This document shows positions 40,736-50,484 of a stretch of DNA of 64,000 nucleotides, one piece after another. Origin of the DNA: Prorocentrum cordatum (Eukaryota > Sar > Dinophyceae > Prorocentrales > Prorocentraceae); NCBI GenBank assembly GCA_963575745.1, contig CAUYUJ010009391.1, forward strand, positions 327,142-391,141, given 5' to 3'. The notes beneath the pieces are model-generated. The model was not told where the DNA came from. It saw nothing but the letters and a program-made list of their open reading frames with translations, and searched no databases. The translations under genes were made by a program, and so were the position numbers. Position 1 is the first letter of the stretch. Every line of letters starts with the position of its first letter.

Positions 40736-41905
40736 ATGAACGAATAGCAGTTGCTCGCCGCCTTCACGCAGATGAGCGATACGCTCAGGCAACAGCAAGT
40801 TGTCATGACAGCAGCCCAGCAGTGCCCTGACGACGCCATGGCCAGACTGGCCAGGCAGCTGCAGGAGTAGAGCACTGTACAGCAGGCAGCGGTGCAGCAG
40901 AACGCGGAGTTCTTGAAGGCCGAGAGTTTTTCCAAGAACCGCGAAGGCATGGTCGACAGCAGGGCCGTGCAGAAACTGGCAACCTTCAGCGGGAAGGAGA
41001 GCGATTGGGCAGGCTGGGCGTACAAGTTCGTGACGTGGTTGGCCTCTCAGTACGAGCATGCCGAGGAGGTGCTGGACTGGGCGGCCGGCGAGGGCGTGGT
41101 TATTGTGGACCAGAAGGTCAACGATATCGCGGACAAGTGCCCCAAAACCACGGGGCCCAACAGGGCGCTGCACGCGATCTTGACGTCTTTGATGACGACT
41201 GGCACGACGGCTTTCGACAGCATCAAGAAAACCCGCAAGACATCCAGATTGGATGGTTGGCGGAAGCTAGGCAAAATATACGACCCCAGGGATCCAACCG
41301 CTAACCTTCGGAAGCTCTGGAAGATTTTGCGCCCAGCGCAGGTCTCCACGGACTAGCTGGTCAGCGCCATCGAGCAGTGGGAGCAGGACTACATGTCATA
41401 CAAGGAGCGCACCAATGAGGAGTTCAACGCTGAGCAACCAGCTGTACCTCAACGGGCGCCGCCTGCGGACCCACGGGTGCTCAAGCAGGAGACTGAGCGT
41501 TACGTGGGGCAGACTGTCGCCAGGAATTGGCCGGCACTGACGGAAATCGGCAGCTTTGGGTCGACAGGGACGCCCAAGGGCAAAGGAGCAGGCAAAGGCG
41601 AGGACGACAGCGAAGGCAAAGGCAAGGACGGCGGTAAAGGGAAAGACGGCGGCGGCAGCGGCGGCGGCCAGGGAGCTGGGCGCGGACAGCAGCAATTCCA
41701 AGGATCTTGCGGCCGGCGTTGGCGCTGGGGTCACAAACGCGCCGACTGCTACAGCAGGACCGACGCCGACGGCCAGCAGCTCCCGCCCAGGGGGCCTGCC
41801 GCCAAGAGCGACTCCAAGGGCGGCAAGCCTTGTGAAAGTCGCGGCTCTCCGAGGCCGACCCGCAGGGGGGCGCGACGGCCGTTGGGGGCGAGATGGGTTC
41901 GCTGA
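40736..41905 (+). pseudogene. Copia-like gag polyprotein with three in-frame TAG codons
   Basis: ATG at 40,736; the same frame runs to TGA 41,903 (389 codons) with TAG at 40,745, 40,868 and 41,354 and no other stop. Sequence features: Gln-rich N-terminus, a gag-like core (KLATFSGKESDWAGWAYKFV, LDGWRKLGKIYDPRDPTANL), a Gly/Lys-rich linker, and a zinc-knuckle relic CGRRWRWGHKRADC in which the second Cys of CX2CX4HX4C is Arg. Each TAG sits where Gln (CAG) would read naturally (E-Q-Q, E-Q-S, D-Q-L). No protease, integrase or RT frame follows, and I see no LTR pair. Gag normally packages the element RNA. Confidence 0.7.
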
Positions 41906-43589
41906 TCGTGCTGGAGAGCGACCCTGGGCAGCAGGCCAGTTGGTCGTCAACGTCGTTGTCCCGGTCGTCTCCAGGGGCGTCGACCAGGAGCGCGTCGCCA
42001 ACGCCGCCCCCATGCTGCCCTCTGCGCAAGGGGGAAGCTTGGGCAGGCATCGCCGACGAAGTTCGAGCGCTGACCCCGCCGAGAGTAGCCCCCAGAAGGA
42101 GAGAACAGAGGAGCAAGAAGGACGAGGCGAAGGAGGGCGAGGAAGACGAGCAGAAGAGGATTCGCCGGAAGCACGAGGAGGATAACGAGCAGAAGAGGAG
42201 TCGCGGGACGCGCGAGGACGAGGGCGAAAAGGATAAGGATGCTCCCGCCGAGGACGCGACTGCGAAATCGGGCCGGCGACCCCCGCGGGCGGCGCTAGCC
42301 AGAGGGCGGCCGCCGCGGTTTCGGCATCGAGCTGGCGGCGCGCGAGCCCTCGCGACATGCGCGCGGCTTCGGTTTCGAGCCGCCGCGCGGCTGACGACGC
42401 CGCCCCCGGCGACGCCGCCAGAGAATGGACGCGCAGAGGATGACCGGCGAGGGGGCAGAGGGGGGGGGGCATGACCAGAGGAGAGACAGATGAGAAGAGA
42501 GAAGAGGATGAGCATGCGCAGACGAAGTGCAGAGGCAGAGGAGGAGCAGAGTCAGCGCAGAAAGGCAGGGGGGCCAGAAGACGAGCAGTAGGACTACTCG
42601 GAGGGGCACTGGGAGTGCCAGGAGCAGGTCCACTCGCACAAGGGGGGCAAGAGGAAGGAGCACAGCAGGAGGCGCACAGAACTGAAAGCTCAGCGTGGGA
42701 ACGACCGGGACGAGCGCAACTGTGGCGTCGCGCGGGCGCCCGCCCAACGATGGCGCGACTCAGCTCCCTGGGCGACTCCGCGCAGTTCATGGCGAGACAA
42801 GACCCAGCGCCCTGGGCGACCCCGGGCCGCTCTCTTCGGGGCGCATCTTGGCGGAGCCCGCCGCGGGAGTTTAAGAAATGGAGGCCCTGGTGGAGTGCGG
42901 CTTCGGAATCGAGCCGCGGCGCTGGCGTGGGGCCCCTGAGGGAGTTGCGCGCGCGGGGCGCCTCTCTGGTCCCCCCCCCGCGCCCTGGGGTGCCCTGGCG
43001 GAAGTGGCAGCGCGAGGGGCGCGAGGGGGTCGGCATCGCAAAGGGCTCGGGCGCATCGACGAGCATGCCCCCGCGAAGCGTGACCAAATATCACTCCTGG
43101 AAGAGGGGCGATGTTCCTCGATATTGCAAGACCTTGTCCAAGCACGCAGTGCAGAAGTACGGCGAGAAAGATTTGGCGCGTGGCTGCATGTCTGCGAACG
43201 TCATGATAACCAGCTGGATGGTTGGAGACGCCCGCCGCCCCCTGAGCTCTGCATCCAATATGGTCAACCAACTCGAGTTCCCGCACTCCGAGTCGTACGG
43301 CTTTCCGATCAGAATCCAGCGTTGGGGTCGTCACGTTACGAATTTGACGTACAGCAGGGGCCCATGCCAAGAAACACCCTGCTTGCCTCCAGGGTACACT
43401 GGGTTTCTTGGGTTTCGATGGTTTTGCTATGGTTTTGCAATGGAAAGCGTGACGTTCTTCCCACACGGGAAACCAATAAACGTCCTGGGGTCTCAGGTTT
43501 AGGTTTCTCGTGGAAGGTTTCTTGTGGTCGGGCCCCTATTGTACACGCGCGGTCTGTGGGTTAACCAGAACATGTAGCAGTCCAGCCAG
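41906..43589. other. GC-rich region downstream of gag, no supported gene
   Basis: Overlapping long open frames on both strands (for example 42,471-43,502 plus and 41,396-43,087 minus) consist of Arg/Glu/Gly or Pro/Ser-rich residues expected from GA-rich, GC-rich DNA. GCTTCGGAATCGAGC occurs at 40,697 and 42,901, hinting at internal duplication. Copia pol motifs are absent. Confidence 0.45.
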
Positions 43590-43681
43590 GATCCAGCCGT
43601 GGTTGCCAGGACCTCCCAGGAGGCCCCAAACGCCGACCGCGAGGGAAAGGGCAGCGGTCCCGGTACTTTTGCTTCCTCCAG
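43590..43681 (+). CDS. Candidate exon, unrecognised
   Basis: After CCAGCCAG the frame DPAVVARTSQEAPNADREGK, GSGPGTFASS ends at CAG|GTCTCAGG, so both an AG|G acceptor and GT donor are present. A downstream plus-strand frame (44,160-44,329, ELVQTGLAPAGGASQALVRA..., stop TGA) could be a later exon of the same gene. Confidence 0.35.
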
Positions 43682-44170
43682 GTCTCAGGCTGCGCTCGCC
43701 GCCGCTCGTGCTGCCGCCGCAGTCGCCGCCAGCGCCACAGCCCGCCGCTGCCGCCGCTTCTGCCTCTGCGGTGGTCAACCCGTGGCCTGCCGCCGCCGCC
43801 GTAGCAGTCGCCGTTGCCGTCCCTGCAGCCGCCGCAGCCGTCGCCGTCGCCACCAGCGCCGCCGCCGCGCCACGCGTCGTCGTCGTCGTCGTCGTCGCCC
43901 TCTTCGGCCCTCGCCGCCGGCTCGCAGCCCGCGGCGGAGCCGCCCGCGCGGCGCCCTGGCGCGCGCGCGCGCCGCGGCCCCTTGGGCCGATGGCGGATTT
44001 GCGTCTGGAGCGGCAGGCGAGGACGCCGTCGCCGAAGTCTTCGTCGCCGAAGTCATCGTCGTTGTTGTCGGCGTCGTCGTCGAGAGAGTGAGAAAGAGAG
44101 AGAGAGAGAGAGAAAGAAAGAAAGAAAGAGAAATGGAGAGAGGGAGAGAGGGAGAGAGGGAGAGGAGCTC
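43682..44170. repeat. GCC/CGT-rich low-complexity and (GA)n
   Basis: GCCGCC and CGTCGTC runs to 43,910, mixed GC-rich DNA, GTCGTC to 44,085, then GAGAGAGA/GAAAGAAAG at 44,090-44,165. Confidence 0.75.
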
Positions 44171-44465
44171 GTCCAGACGGGGCTGGCGCCTGCTGGCGGT
44201 GCTTCACAGGCGCTGGTCCGGGCCCGCCGCGTGGCGCTGGCGACGGGGCTCTGGGTCGTGTTCTCCCGCGGCCCCGCCGCGGCCGATTTGGCTCCGCTGG
44301 GTCGCCTGCTGTTGGGGGCTGGGACATGACCGCCACCGCAACCGCCATCGCTCAATGTGCAGTGGGCATCCTTCGGAGTAGGTTCGCGGGCCCGAAGCGT
44401 TCAACATAGTACGCACACTGCTTCGGGTGACCGCCCGCATACCTAGATTGCAGCCGCAGGATCTG

Positions 44466-44748
44466 ACAATACCACCGATACACCGAAAAACCGATCACCT
44501 ATTTCGGTTGATCGGTTGATCGGTTTATCAACCGATAAACCGATATGATTATATTGGCTTATCGGTTGATAAACCGATCAGCCGATCAACCGATAAATTG
44601 ACTCATCGCAAGCGTGTCCAAATCTCAGTGCAGTATGACTCTATCGGTTTATCGGTTTATCGGTGTGCGTCTCCGTTTACCAGTGTATCGGCCTGTCGGT
44701 TTACCAGTTTATCGGTTGATCGGTTTATCGGGTTATCGGTTTATCGGC
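44466..44748. repeat. Octamer repeats CGGTTTAT/CGGTTGAT in both orientations
   Basis: ATCGGTTGATCGGTTTATC and its complement AACCGATAAACCGAT alternate. The left part (to 44,600) mixes both orientations; after a unique 40-bp spacer the right part (44,641-44,748) is mostly CGGTTTATCGG. The whole can fold back on itself. Confidence 0.85.
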
Positions 44749-44829
44749 TCGGAGTTGTCGTAGTTGCCTGAGTGGTAATCCGTCGAACTCTTTCTGCGGA
44801 ATCCTGGAGAATCATTTGGACCGCTCCGA

Positions 44830-45290
44830 GTGGTAATCCTTCTGAATCTTTCTGATGATTCGTTTGTCCTGAAGAACTCTCGGGGATCCCAAGAAATCCT
44901 TACAATAACTATTACTACTACATCCACAACCATAACAGCTAGTACTACTACTCATGTGTTACTACCGTTTCCGCTGCTGTCACCAGTGTTACAAAAAATA
45001 CGATTCCCATGTGTTACTATCGTTACTGCTCTTGTTACGGGTGCTGATACAACAACAGTTGCAATCACTCATACGCTCAGCATTAGCACATCCACACATA
45101 CTTTTGTTACTGGTTCAACTACTAATGCAGCTTCAACTACTATTGCGATCACAACTCCAACCACACTTATTCTTGAGGCTATCGCAACTATGCGCATGCT
45201 TTAAACGATCGTTGCGGTTATGGCTATTTCTAATAGTACAAATGCTAAACGTACGACTACGGCACCAGCAAACATTATCTAATCGCTTCG
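44830..45290. other. AT-richer island, no gene
   Basis: ACTACTACATCCACAACC-like sequence with Thr-rich frames. It contrasts with the GC-rich surroundings but shows no motif. Confidence 0.4.
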
Positions 45291-45544
45291 CTCATTCCGC
45301 CGGCCCATGTCACCTCCCTCATCTCTACCGTTTGCCCGAGGGATCGTTGTCAATGCGGCGCTGCTGGGGTATCTCGGCAGTCGTTTCGGGAGTCTCTTGG
45401 AGGCAGTTTTGAAGCCTCTTGTGGTTTCTTGGGGGCCGTTTCGTGCCCTGGGGGGTTATTCAATCGTTTTGCTCACTCCGTTGGCCCGTATTGTATGATT
45501 GCTACTGTTTCCGCGCGGGCTCGGGGCCATTTCGGCGCCGCCGG

Positions 45545-46345
45545 AAGAAGGAAGATGAGGATGGGGTGGGGGAGGGGAGGAGGAGGGGAGGAGGAGAAGG
45601 AACGGAGGAGGATGAAGATAACTATGAGGAGGAGGAGGAGGAGGAGGAAGCGAACAGGGCGGAGGAGGAAGCCTCTCGATGGCATCTTGCGGCGCTCGTG
45701 GGGCCAAACAGGGCCGTCGTCCAGATGCTTCGTTGGGAGGCCCTGGGGTCTGTTGAGAGGCCGTTCGGGGGCGCCTGGGAGACATTGTTGAAGCCTTGTA
45801 GGGCCTCTTTTGAGCCTCCTTGGAGCCTCCTGGGGTCTCTTGGGGGCCTCTTGGCGGCATCTTGGGCCATCTTGGGGGCCTCTCGCGGCCTCCTGGGGCC
45901 CTCTTGGGGCGGAAGGCTTGAGGTTTCGGTTCGTGGTCCCCATCTTGGGCCCCTCTTGGGGCCGTCTTGGGGCTCTCTTGGGCCGTCTTGGGCGTCTCTA
46001 GGGCCGTCTCGGGGCTCGTTTGGGCTCTCTGGGGGCTTTCTTGGGAGCCTCTTGAGTCGTCTTCGTGCGCTCTTGGGGGCCTCTTGGGCCGTCTTGGAGC
46101 ATCGGAAAGCCGAAAATGCGACAAGGCCAAAATCCTCCCAAAACCATCGTAAAATTGATGATTGTGGCCTCTCGAGGCGCTCTTGTGAGGCCTCTTGGAG
46201 GCCACTTGGAGCGTCTTGGCGGCTTCTTGGGCCGTCTTGAGATCATCTTCGGCGTCTTGGAGCGTCCTTTGGGCGTCTCGTGGGCCTCTTGGGCAGTCTT
46301 GGGGGCCTCTTGGGGCCCTCTTGGCGCGCTCTGGGGGGCCTGAGA
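45545..46345 (+). repeat. (GGA)n followed by GGCCTCTTGGG family, forward array
   Basis: GGA triplets at 45,570-45,665, then GGCCTCTTGGGG words from 45,690. A core block at 46,090-46,165 (CCAAAATCCTCCCAAAACC, AAAATTGATGATTGTGGCCT). Confidence 0.8.
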
Positions 46346-46589
46346 GGCCGCACCCAGGAGGAAAACCATCTCTGAGTAGACCTTCCCGGGACCTTCCCGG
46401 GACCTTCCCGGGCTGCGGTCGGGGTACTTTTCGCCGGGGGACCCCCAGGGGCCGCCCCGCGCGCCCGAACTAGAAGAATTGTGAACCAGTTACCACAGAT
46501 CTGAGCACGCCTCTGGCCCGTTCGGCCGGCGAATTGTGGCTACCGTTGCGATGCACATGTGTTGTTCTCGTGGTTGCTATTGTTATTCG

Positions 46590-46885
<296 letters not shown>

Positions 46886-47039
46886 TTGATATCGCTACCA
46901 CAACTATTTCTATGGGTATTTGTAAAGCTACAACGAGGATGCGGATGCTGATGATACTACTGCTGCTGCTGATGATGAGGATGATGAGGATAAACATGAT
47001 GATGAAACAAGATGATGAGCATTATGAACATGATACTGA

Positions 47040-47660
47040 AGGGGTGGAGGAGGGGAGGAGGAAGACGAGCAGGAGGAGGGGGTGAGGCGGAGGGAAGAGG
47101 AAGAGGGGGAGGATAAAGGAAGAGGAGGAGGAGGGAAGAGGACAACGAGGAGCGGGAGGAGGAGGCCTTCGGCGGCTGTCTGAGACTCGGTCACCCCAGG
47201 GGCGCGCAGAGAATCTTGCTTCGCGCGTCGCGGCCTGGGCTAGAGAGCTGGCATCCTTCAAGGTGGCCTCGCGATGGCCTCGCGAGGGCGCGAAGATGTC
47301 CGTGCGTCGCGCTGCCGCCGTCGCCGGTGCCGCCGCTGTCGCCGCCGCCGTCGCCGCCGTCGCTGCGCCTGCGCGCGCGCCCACGCCCGCGCGTGGCTGG
47401 GAGGATGATGGCGAGGATGGTGAGGAGGAAAAGGGGGAGGAGGAGCAGGAGGAGGATGAGGAGCGTGCGGAGAGGAGTAGGAGTAGGATGAGGAGGACGA
47501 GGAGGACGAGGAGGACGAGGAGAAGGAAGAGGAGGAGGAGGAGGAGGAGGAGGAAGAGGAGGACGAGGAGGAGGAGGAGGAGGTGGAGGAGGAGGAGGAG
47601 GAGGGGGGGAGGAGTGGGAGGAGGATGACGAGGAGGAGGAGGATGACGAGGAGGGGGAAG
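47040..47660. repeat. (GGA)n tracts on both sides of a duplicated segment
   Basis: GGA at 47,040-47,165 and 47,440-47,660. The segment 47,168-47,310 recurs diverged at 47,672-47,800, sharing GGTCACCCC(C)AGGGGCGCG, ATGGCCTCGCGATGG and TCGCGAGGGCGCGAAGAT. Confidence 0.8.
47200..47262 (+). CDS. Candidate short exon
   Basis: After GGTCACCCCAG the frame GRAENLASRVAAWARELASF-K ends at AAG|GTGGCC, giving an AG|G acceptor and GT donor. In the duplicate at 47,704 the frame is broken. Unrecognised. Confidence 0.35.
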
Positions 47661-47959
47661 AGGAAGGTTTTGGCGACTGTCGGGGACCCGGTCACCCCCA
47701 GGGGCGCGAAGATAATCGTGCTTCGCACGTCTACCCTCTGAGATGGCCTCGCGATGGCGTCGCGAGGGCGCGAAGATAACTGTGCGTCGCTCTTCCTTCC
47801 TCTCCCCTTTTGTCGTCGCCGTCGCCTTGTCGCCGTCGCCGTCGCCGCTGCCGTCGCTGGGCCGCCGCTGTCGCCGCCGTCGCTTTGACGGCGACGGGGG
47901 GGTATTTGATGTCAAAGCCAGGGTTCAAGCAGCGGCGAAGCGCCTTGGCTCGCCTATAG

Positions 47960-48500
47960 CCCTACCGAAATGTTAGAAGAACCTTTTGTGGTTCCCACGA
48001 AATGTTTTTGGAACACTTATGGCTGGGAGTGTCTTGTTTTTAACACATCGGGTTTATGTTTTAAGAACAGTGTTTGTGTTCGTAGAACAATTTGGGGTTC
48101 TAAGAACATGTCGTGGTAGGACTATAGGAATGCCGGGACGGTCGGTCCCTGCTCAAAGGGTACGGCGGTGGGCATGTGGTGTGACAGCTAGGGTACGTGG
48201 GCCCGCCCCCCCCCTCATCTCCCCCCTCCCCTCTCCCATCGTATTGGGGAAGATCGCATGTGCTCTCTCCTCCTCCTCCTCCCCCTCCTCTTCCTCCTGG
48301 TCTTCCCCCGCCTCCTCCCTCTTCCCTGGGTCTTAGCCGTGTCAGGTCTTAGCGTTATATTGGCAAAGAATGTTATGTCCGACCCTTCGGGATTGAGGAC
48401 TGAGGTTCGGAAGATCCAGCAAGGGAGCTGGTGACAGTACAATTCGCGCCCGAGGGCGCGGTGGCGGATAAGGGGGCCGGTACCGCGCCTCCCGGCTTCC
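47960..48500. other. No gene; AT-richer stretch with TTCTAAGAAC-like palindromes
   Basis: Words such as GTTCTAAGAACA, TTTTAAGAACA and GTTCGTAGAACA between 47,968 and 48,112; then CT-rich DNA. Confidence 0.4.
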
Positions 48501-48690
48501 CGTGGGGCCCCGAAGACGCCCAAGGACAGCCCAAGACGACCACAAGGAGCCCCCAGAACGTAAAGAACGGCCCAACACGCTCCCGCGCAGCCCGAGACAT
48601 CCTTCCGACGGCTCTCCAGGCCTCCAGGAGGCCTCCAGAACCTCCAGGGGGTCCGGAAGATCCCAACTCCCTAAGGGGCCTGGCTGACAG
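48500..48690 (-). repeat. GGCCTCTTGGG family, short reverse fragment
   Basis: CCCCGAAGACGCCCAAGGAC and CTCCAGGAGGCCTCCAGAAC words, diverged. Confidence 0.5.
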
Positions 48691-48922
48691 CGCCGAACAG
48701 CGCGGAGGACTTGGAACAAAAATAGACATCCCACAATTACATTTTTTTTTCCAAGTTTGGCCCCGGGTCTACTCTTGACCCCCCTCAACTCCCCGTTGAA
48801 TACCTACAAGAAATTAATAATTTCTGCGTTTCCGCACTCCCCCTTCTATACGATTCCGAGGCTTGCGCAGGGCCTCCAAGGGAGTCCCTGGACGCAAGCC
48901 TATCAAGCCTAGCTAGAACTTG

Positions 48923-48985
48923 AGCGCGCGCGAAGCGCGCGCTGTTTTTTGTTTGTTTGCTTGTGTATATATATATATATGTATA

Positions 48986-49024
<39 letters not shown>
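48923..49024. repeat. GC hairpin followed by T-rich and (AT)n tract
   Basis: AGCGCGCGC-GAA-GCGCGCGCT can form a 9-bp stem; TTTTTTGTTTGTTTGCTTG and about 65 bp of TA follow. The next bases (49,024-49,066) are the inverse of 58,548-58,585. Confidence 0.8.
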
Positions 49025-49026
<2 letters not shown>

Positions 49027-49141
49027 GCGCTGGCGTATTCCCCCCCTGCTGAAATCGACCGTTCCGTTCCCAACGAAATTGACGATGTTGCATGATGTCA
49101 ACCAAGCAATGCTCACCACCCCGTCTAGACCGCCGCGGCTG

Positions 49142-49636
49142 CTAGTCAGAGCAGCCTGTTCTGCCACGGGCCCCGTTGGCACACGAGAGGCCCATGCTCT
49201 CAACAGTGCCGCCCACGTTCACGTAGAACACGCACTCCTCCATCTCCAGCGCGTCCAGCTGCAACTGGCCGTAGCGCTGGCGGTTCCACCCTTTCAGCCG
49301 AGAGTTTTCAGACTCGGCGTCGTTGGTGTGGAAGCCAGTGGCGGGGTCGCGGTAGTTCTCCTCGTGAACGACGGGCGGGGCGCTCTTGTAGCCCAGGGCC
49401 TTCACGGCAGCGGTGGAGGACGTCCAGCCGTCGTGGACCAGGAAAGTGCCCGTCTTGATCTCCCCCAGGCCACGCGGCGCGCCGTGCTGCGCACCTGCCG
49501 CCCGCGGAAGAAGTCGATAAGCAATCATCTTGTTCTGCTTCTCGTGCGTGCACACGGTCTTCCCGAGCCCGACGCGGATCGCCAGCCACAGCCACCGCCC
49601 AGCATTCTTCAGGTTTGCCGCGGGCTTCTTCGCCAC
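49142..49636 (-). CDS. IS1595/ISXO2-like DDE transposase, C-terminal fragment
   Basis: The 165-codon frame opens at GTG 49,636 without a convincing start. IKTGTFLVHDGWTSSTAAVK holds the expected second Asp region, VVHEENYRDPATGFHTNDAE the conserved Asp-Pro and HTN(D/x)xE block, and SRLKGWNRQRYGQ follows, in the order seen in DDE_Tnp_IS1595 proteins. The N-terminal zinc ribbon and first Asp are missing. Such transposases are common in dinoflagellate genomes, so bacterial contamination is not needed to explain it. It ends about 120 bp before an AT-repeat that may be the element's end. Confidence 0.6.
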   Translation of the reverse strand: MAKKPAANLKNAGRWLWLAIRVGLGKTVCTHEKQNKMIAYRLLPRAAGAQHGAPRGLGEIKTGTFLVHDGWTSSTAAVKALGYKSAPPVVHEENYRDPATGFHTNDAESENSRLKGWNRQRYGQLQLDALEMEECVFYVNVGGTVESMGLSCANGARGRTGCSD

Positions 49637-49819
49637 CCTCGCAGCCGCGCTTGCAGCTTGCTACCCGCGTGGATTGAGTTCAAAGCGCTGCAGACACCTG
49701 AGGGCGACAGCACTGGCAAAAGGTGATTGGTAATAGTAGTAGTAGCGGTGGTGGTGGTGGTGGTGGTTCGTTCCTGATGGCCCTGGTGGGCTCCCCCCCA
49801 CCAGAGTTTCTTGGTTGGG

Positions 49820-50253
49820 TCTCCTACAAGATGCTGCCGATGACGATGGTGATGACGAGTATAGTAGTCAAGATGCTGTCGATGACGTTGCTGATGACAT
49901 GCACCAGCCTGAAGATAGTATCGATTATGATGACGAGTATTACTCTCAAGAAGCTGTCGATGACAATGGTGGTGACGAGCATGTGTTTCACGACAGTGCC
50001 GATGACGACGGTGATGACGAGTGTTGTAGCCACGATGTTGTCGATGACGATGTTGATGACATGCATCAGCCTGACGATAGTATCGATGACGATGCTGATG
50101 ACGAGTATGACTGTCAAGATTCTGTCGGTAACACTGGCGGTAAAGAGCATGTGTTTCAAGACAGTGCCGATGACGATGGTGATGACGAGTATGGTAGTCA
50201 AGATGCTGTCGATGACGATGCTGATGAAATGCATCAGCCTGAAGATCGTATCG
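49820..50253 (+). repeat. 168-bp Asp-rich repeat array, left half
   Basis: CAGCCTGA recurs at 49,905, 50,067 and 50,235. Units are about 162-168 bp and encode MHQPEDSIDDDADDEYYSQE, AVDDNGGDEHVFQDSADDDG and DDEYGSQDAVDDDADD in one frame. Other frames are also open. The array stops at GCCTGAAGATCGTATCG, where the LINE begins, and continues at 57,251. Confidence 0.85.
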
Positions 50254-50284
50254 TTGGCTCAAGGTATCCTGAGGCTCAAGAGCC
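50254..50284 (+). other. Truncated spliced leader at the LINE 5' end, possibly doubled
   Basis: TTGGCTCAAG (50,254-50,263) is followed by GTATCCTGA and a second GGCTCAAG (50,273-50,280). Nested leader relics are expected when a retroposed copy is transcribed, trans-spliced and retroposed again. The SL 5' half is missing, as with 5' truncation. Confidence 0.8.
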
Positions 50285-50391
50285 AGCGACTCAGAGCAAG
50301 CGACGCCACCGCCTACCTACCGCCAGGGCCCATCGGCACCCCAAAGTGCTGGCCCCCTGGCAGCATTCTTCTCTCGCTGCATCTGCGCGCG

Positions 50392-50484
50392 ATGCCTTTC
50401 TGCCAGGTGTGCTCGAGCAGTGGCGTTGCGGGTGACGCGATCCCGGGATCGGCCTTCTGCGCTGCTCACGGGGCTCAGTCATGA
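50392..50484 (+). CDS. 30-aa leader ORF with CxxC...CxxH, overlapping ORF1 by ATGA
   Basis: MPFCQVCSSS...SAFCAAHGAQS, then TGA. The stop overlaps the ORF1 start as ATGA (50,481-50,484). CxxC with CxxH could bind zinc. An overlapping stop/start suggests coupled termination-reinitiation, known for some LINEs, or an in-frame N-terminus of ORF1 separated by a frameshift. Confidence 0.45.
   Translation: MPFCQVCSSSGVAGDAIPGSAFCAAHGAQS

Noticed and set aside
40736-41905. Reassigned TAG codon
   Set aside because: ORFs nearby end in TAG where expected (LINE ORF1, the gene ending 22,697), and only decayed elements show internal TAG.
41396-43087. 563-codon minus-strand open frame
   Set aside because: It is antisense to the gag pseudogene and GA-rich DNA; its Ser/Pro/Arg composition is what the complement of such DNA gives.
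49142-49636. Bacterial contamination, suggested by an IS1595-like transposase
   Set aside because: The surrounding DNA is eukaryotic-type repeat sequence, and this transposase class is frequent in dinoflagellates.
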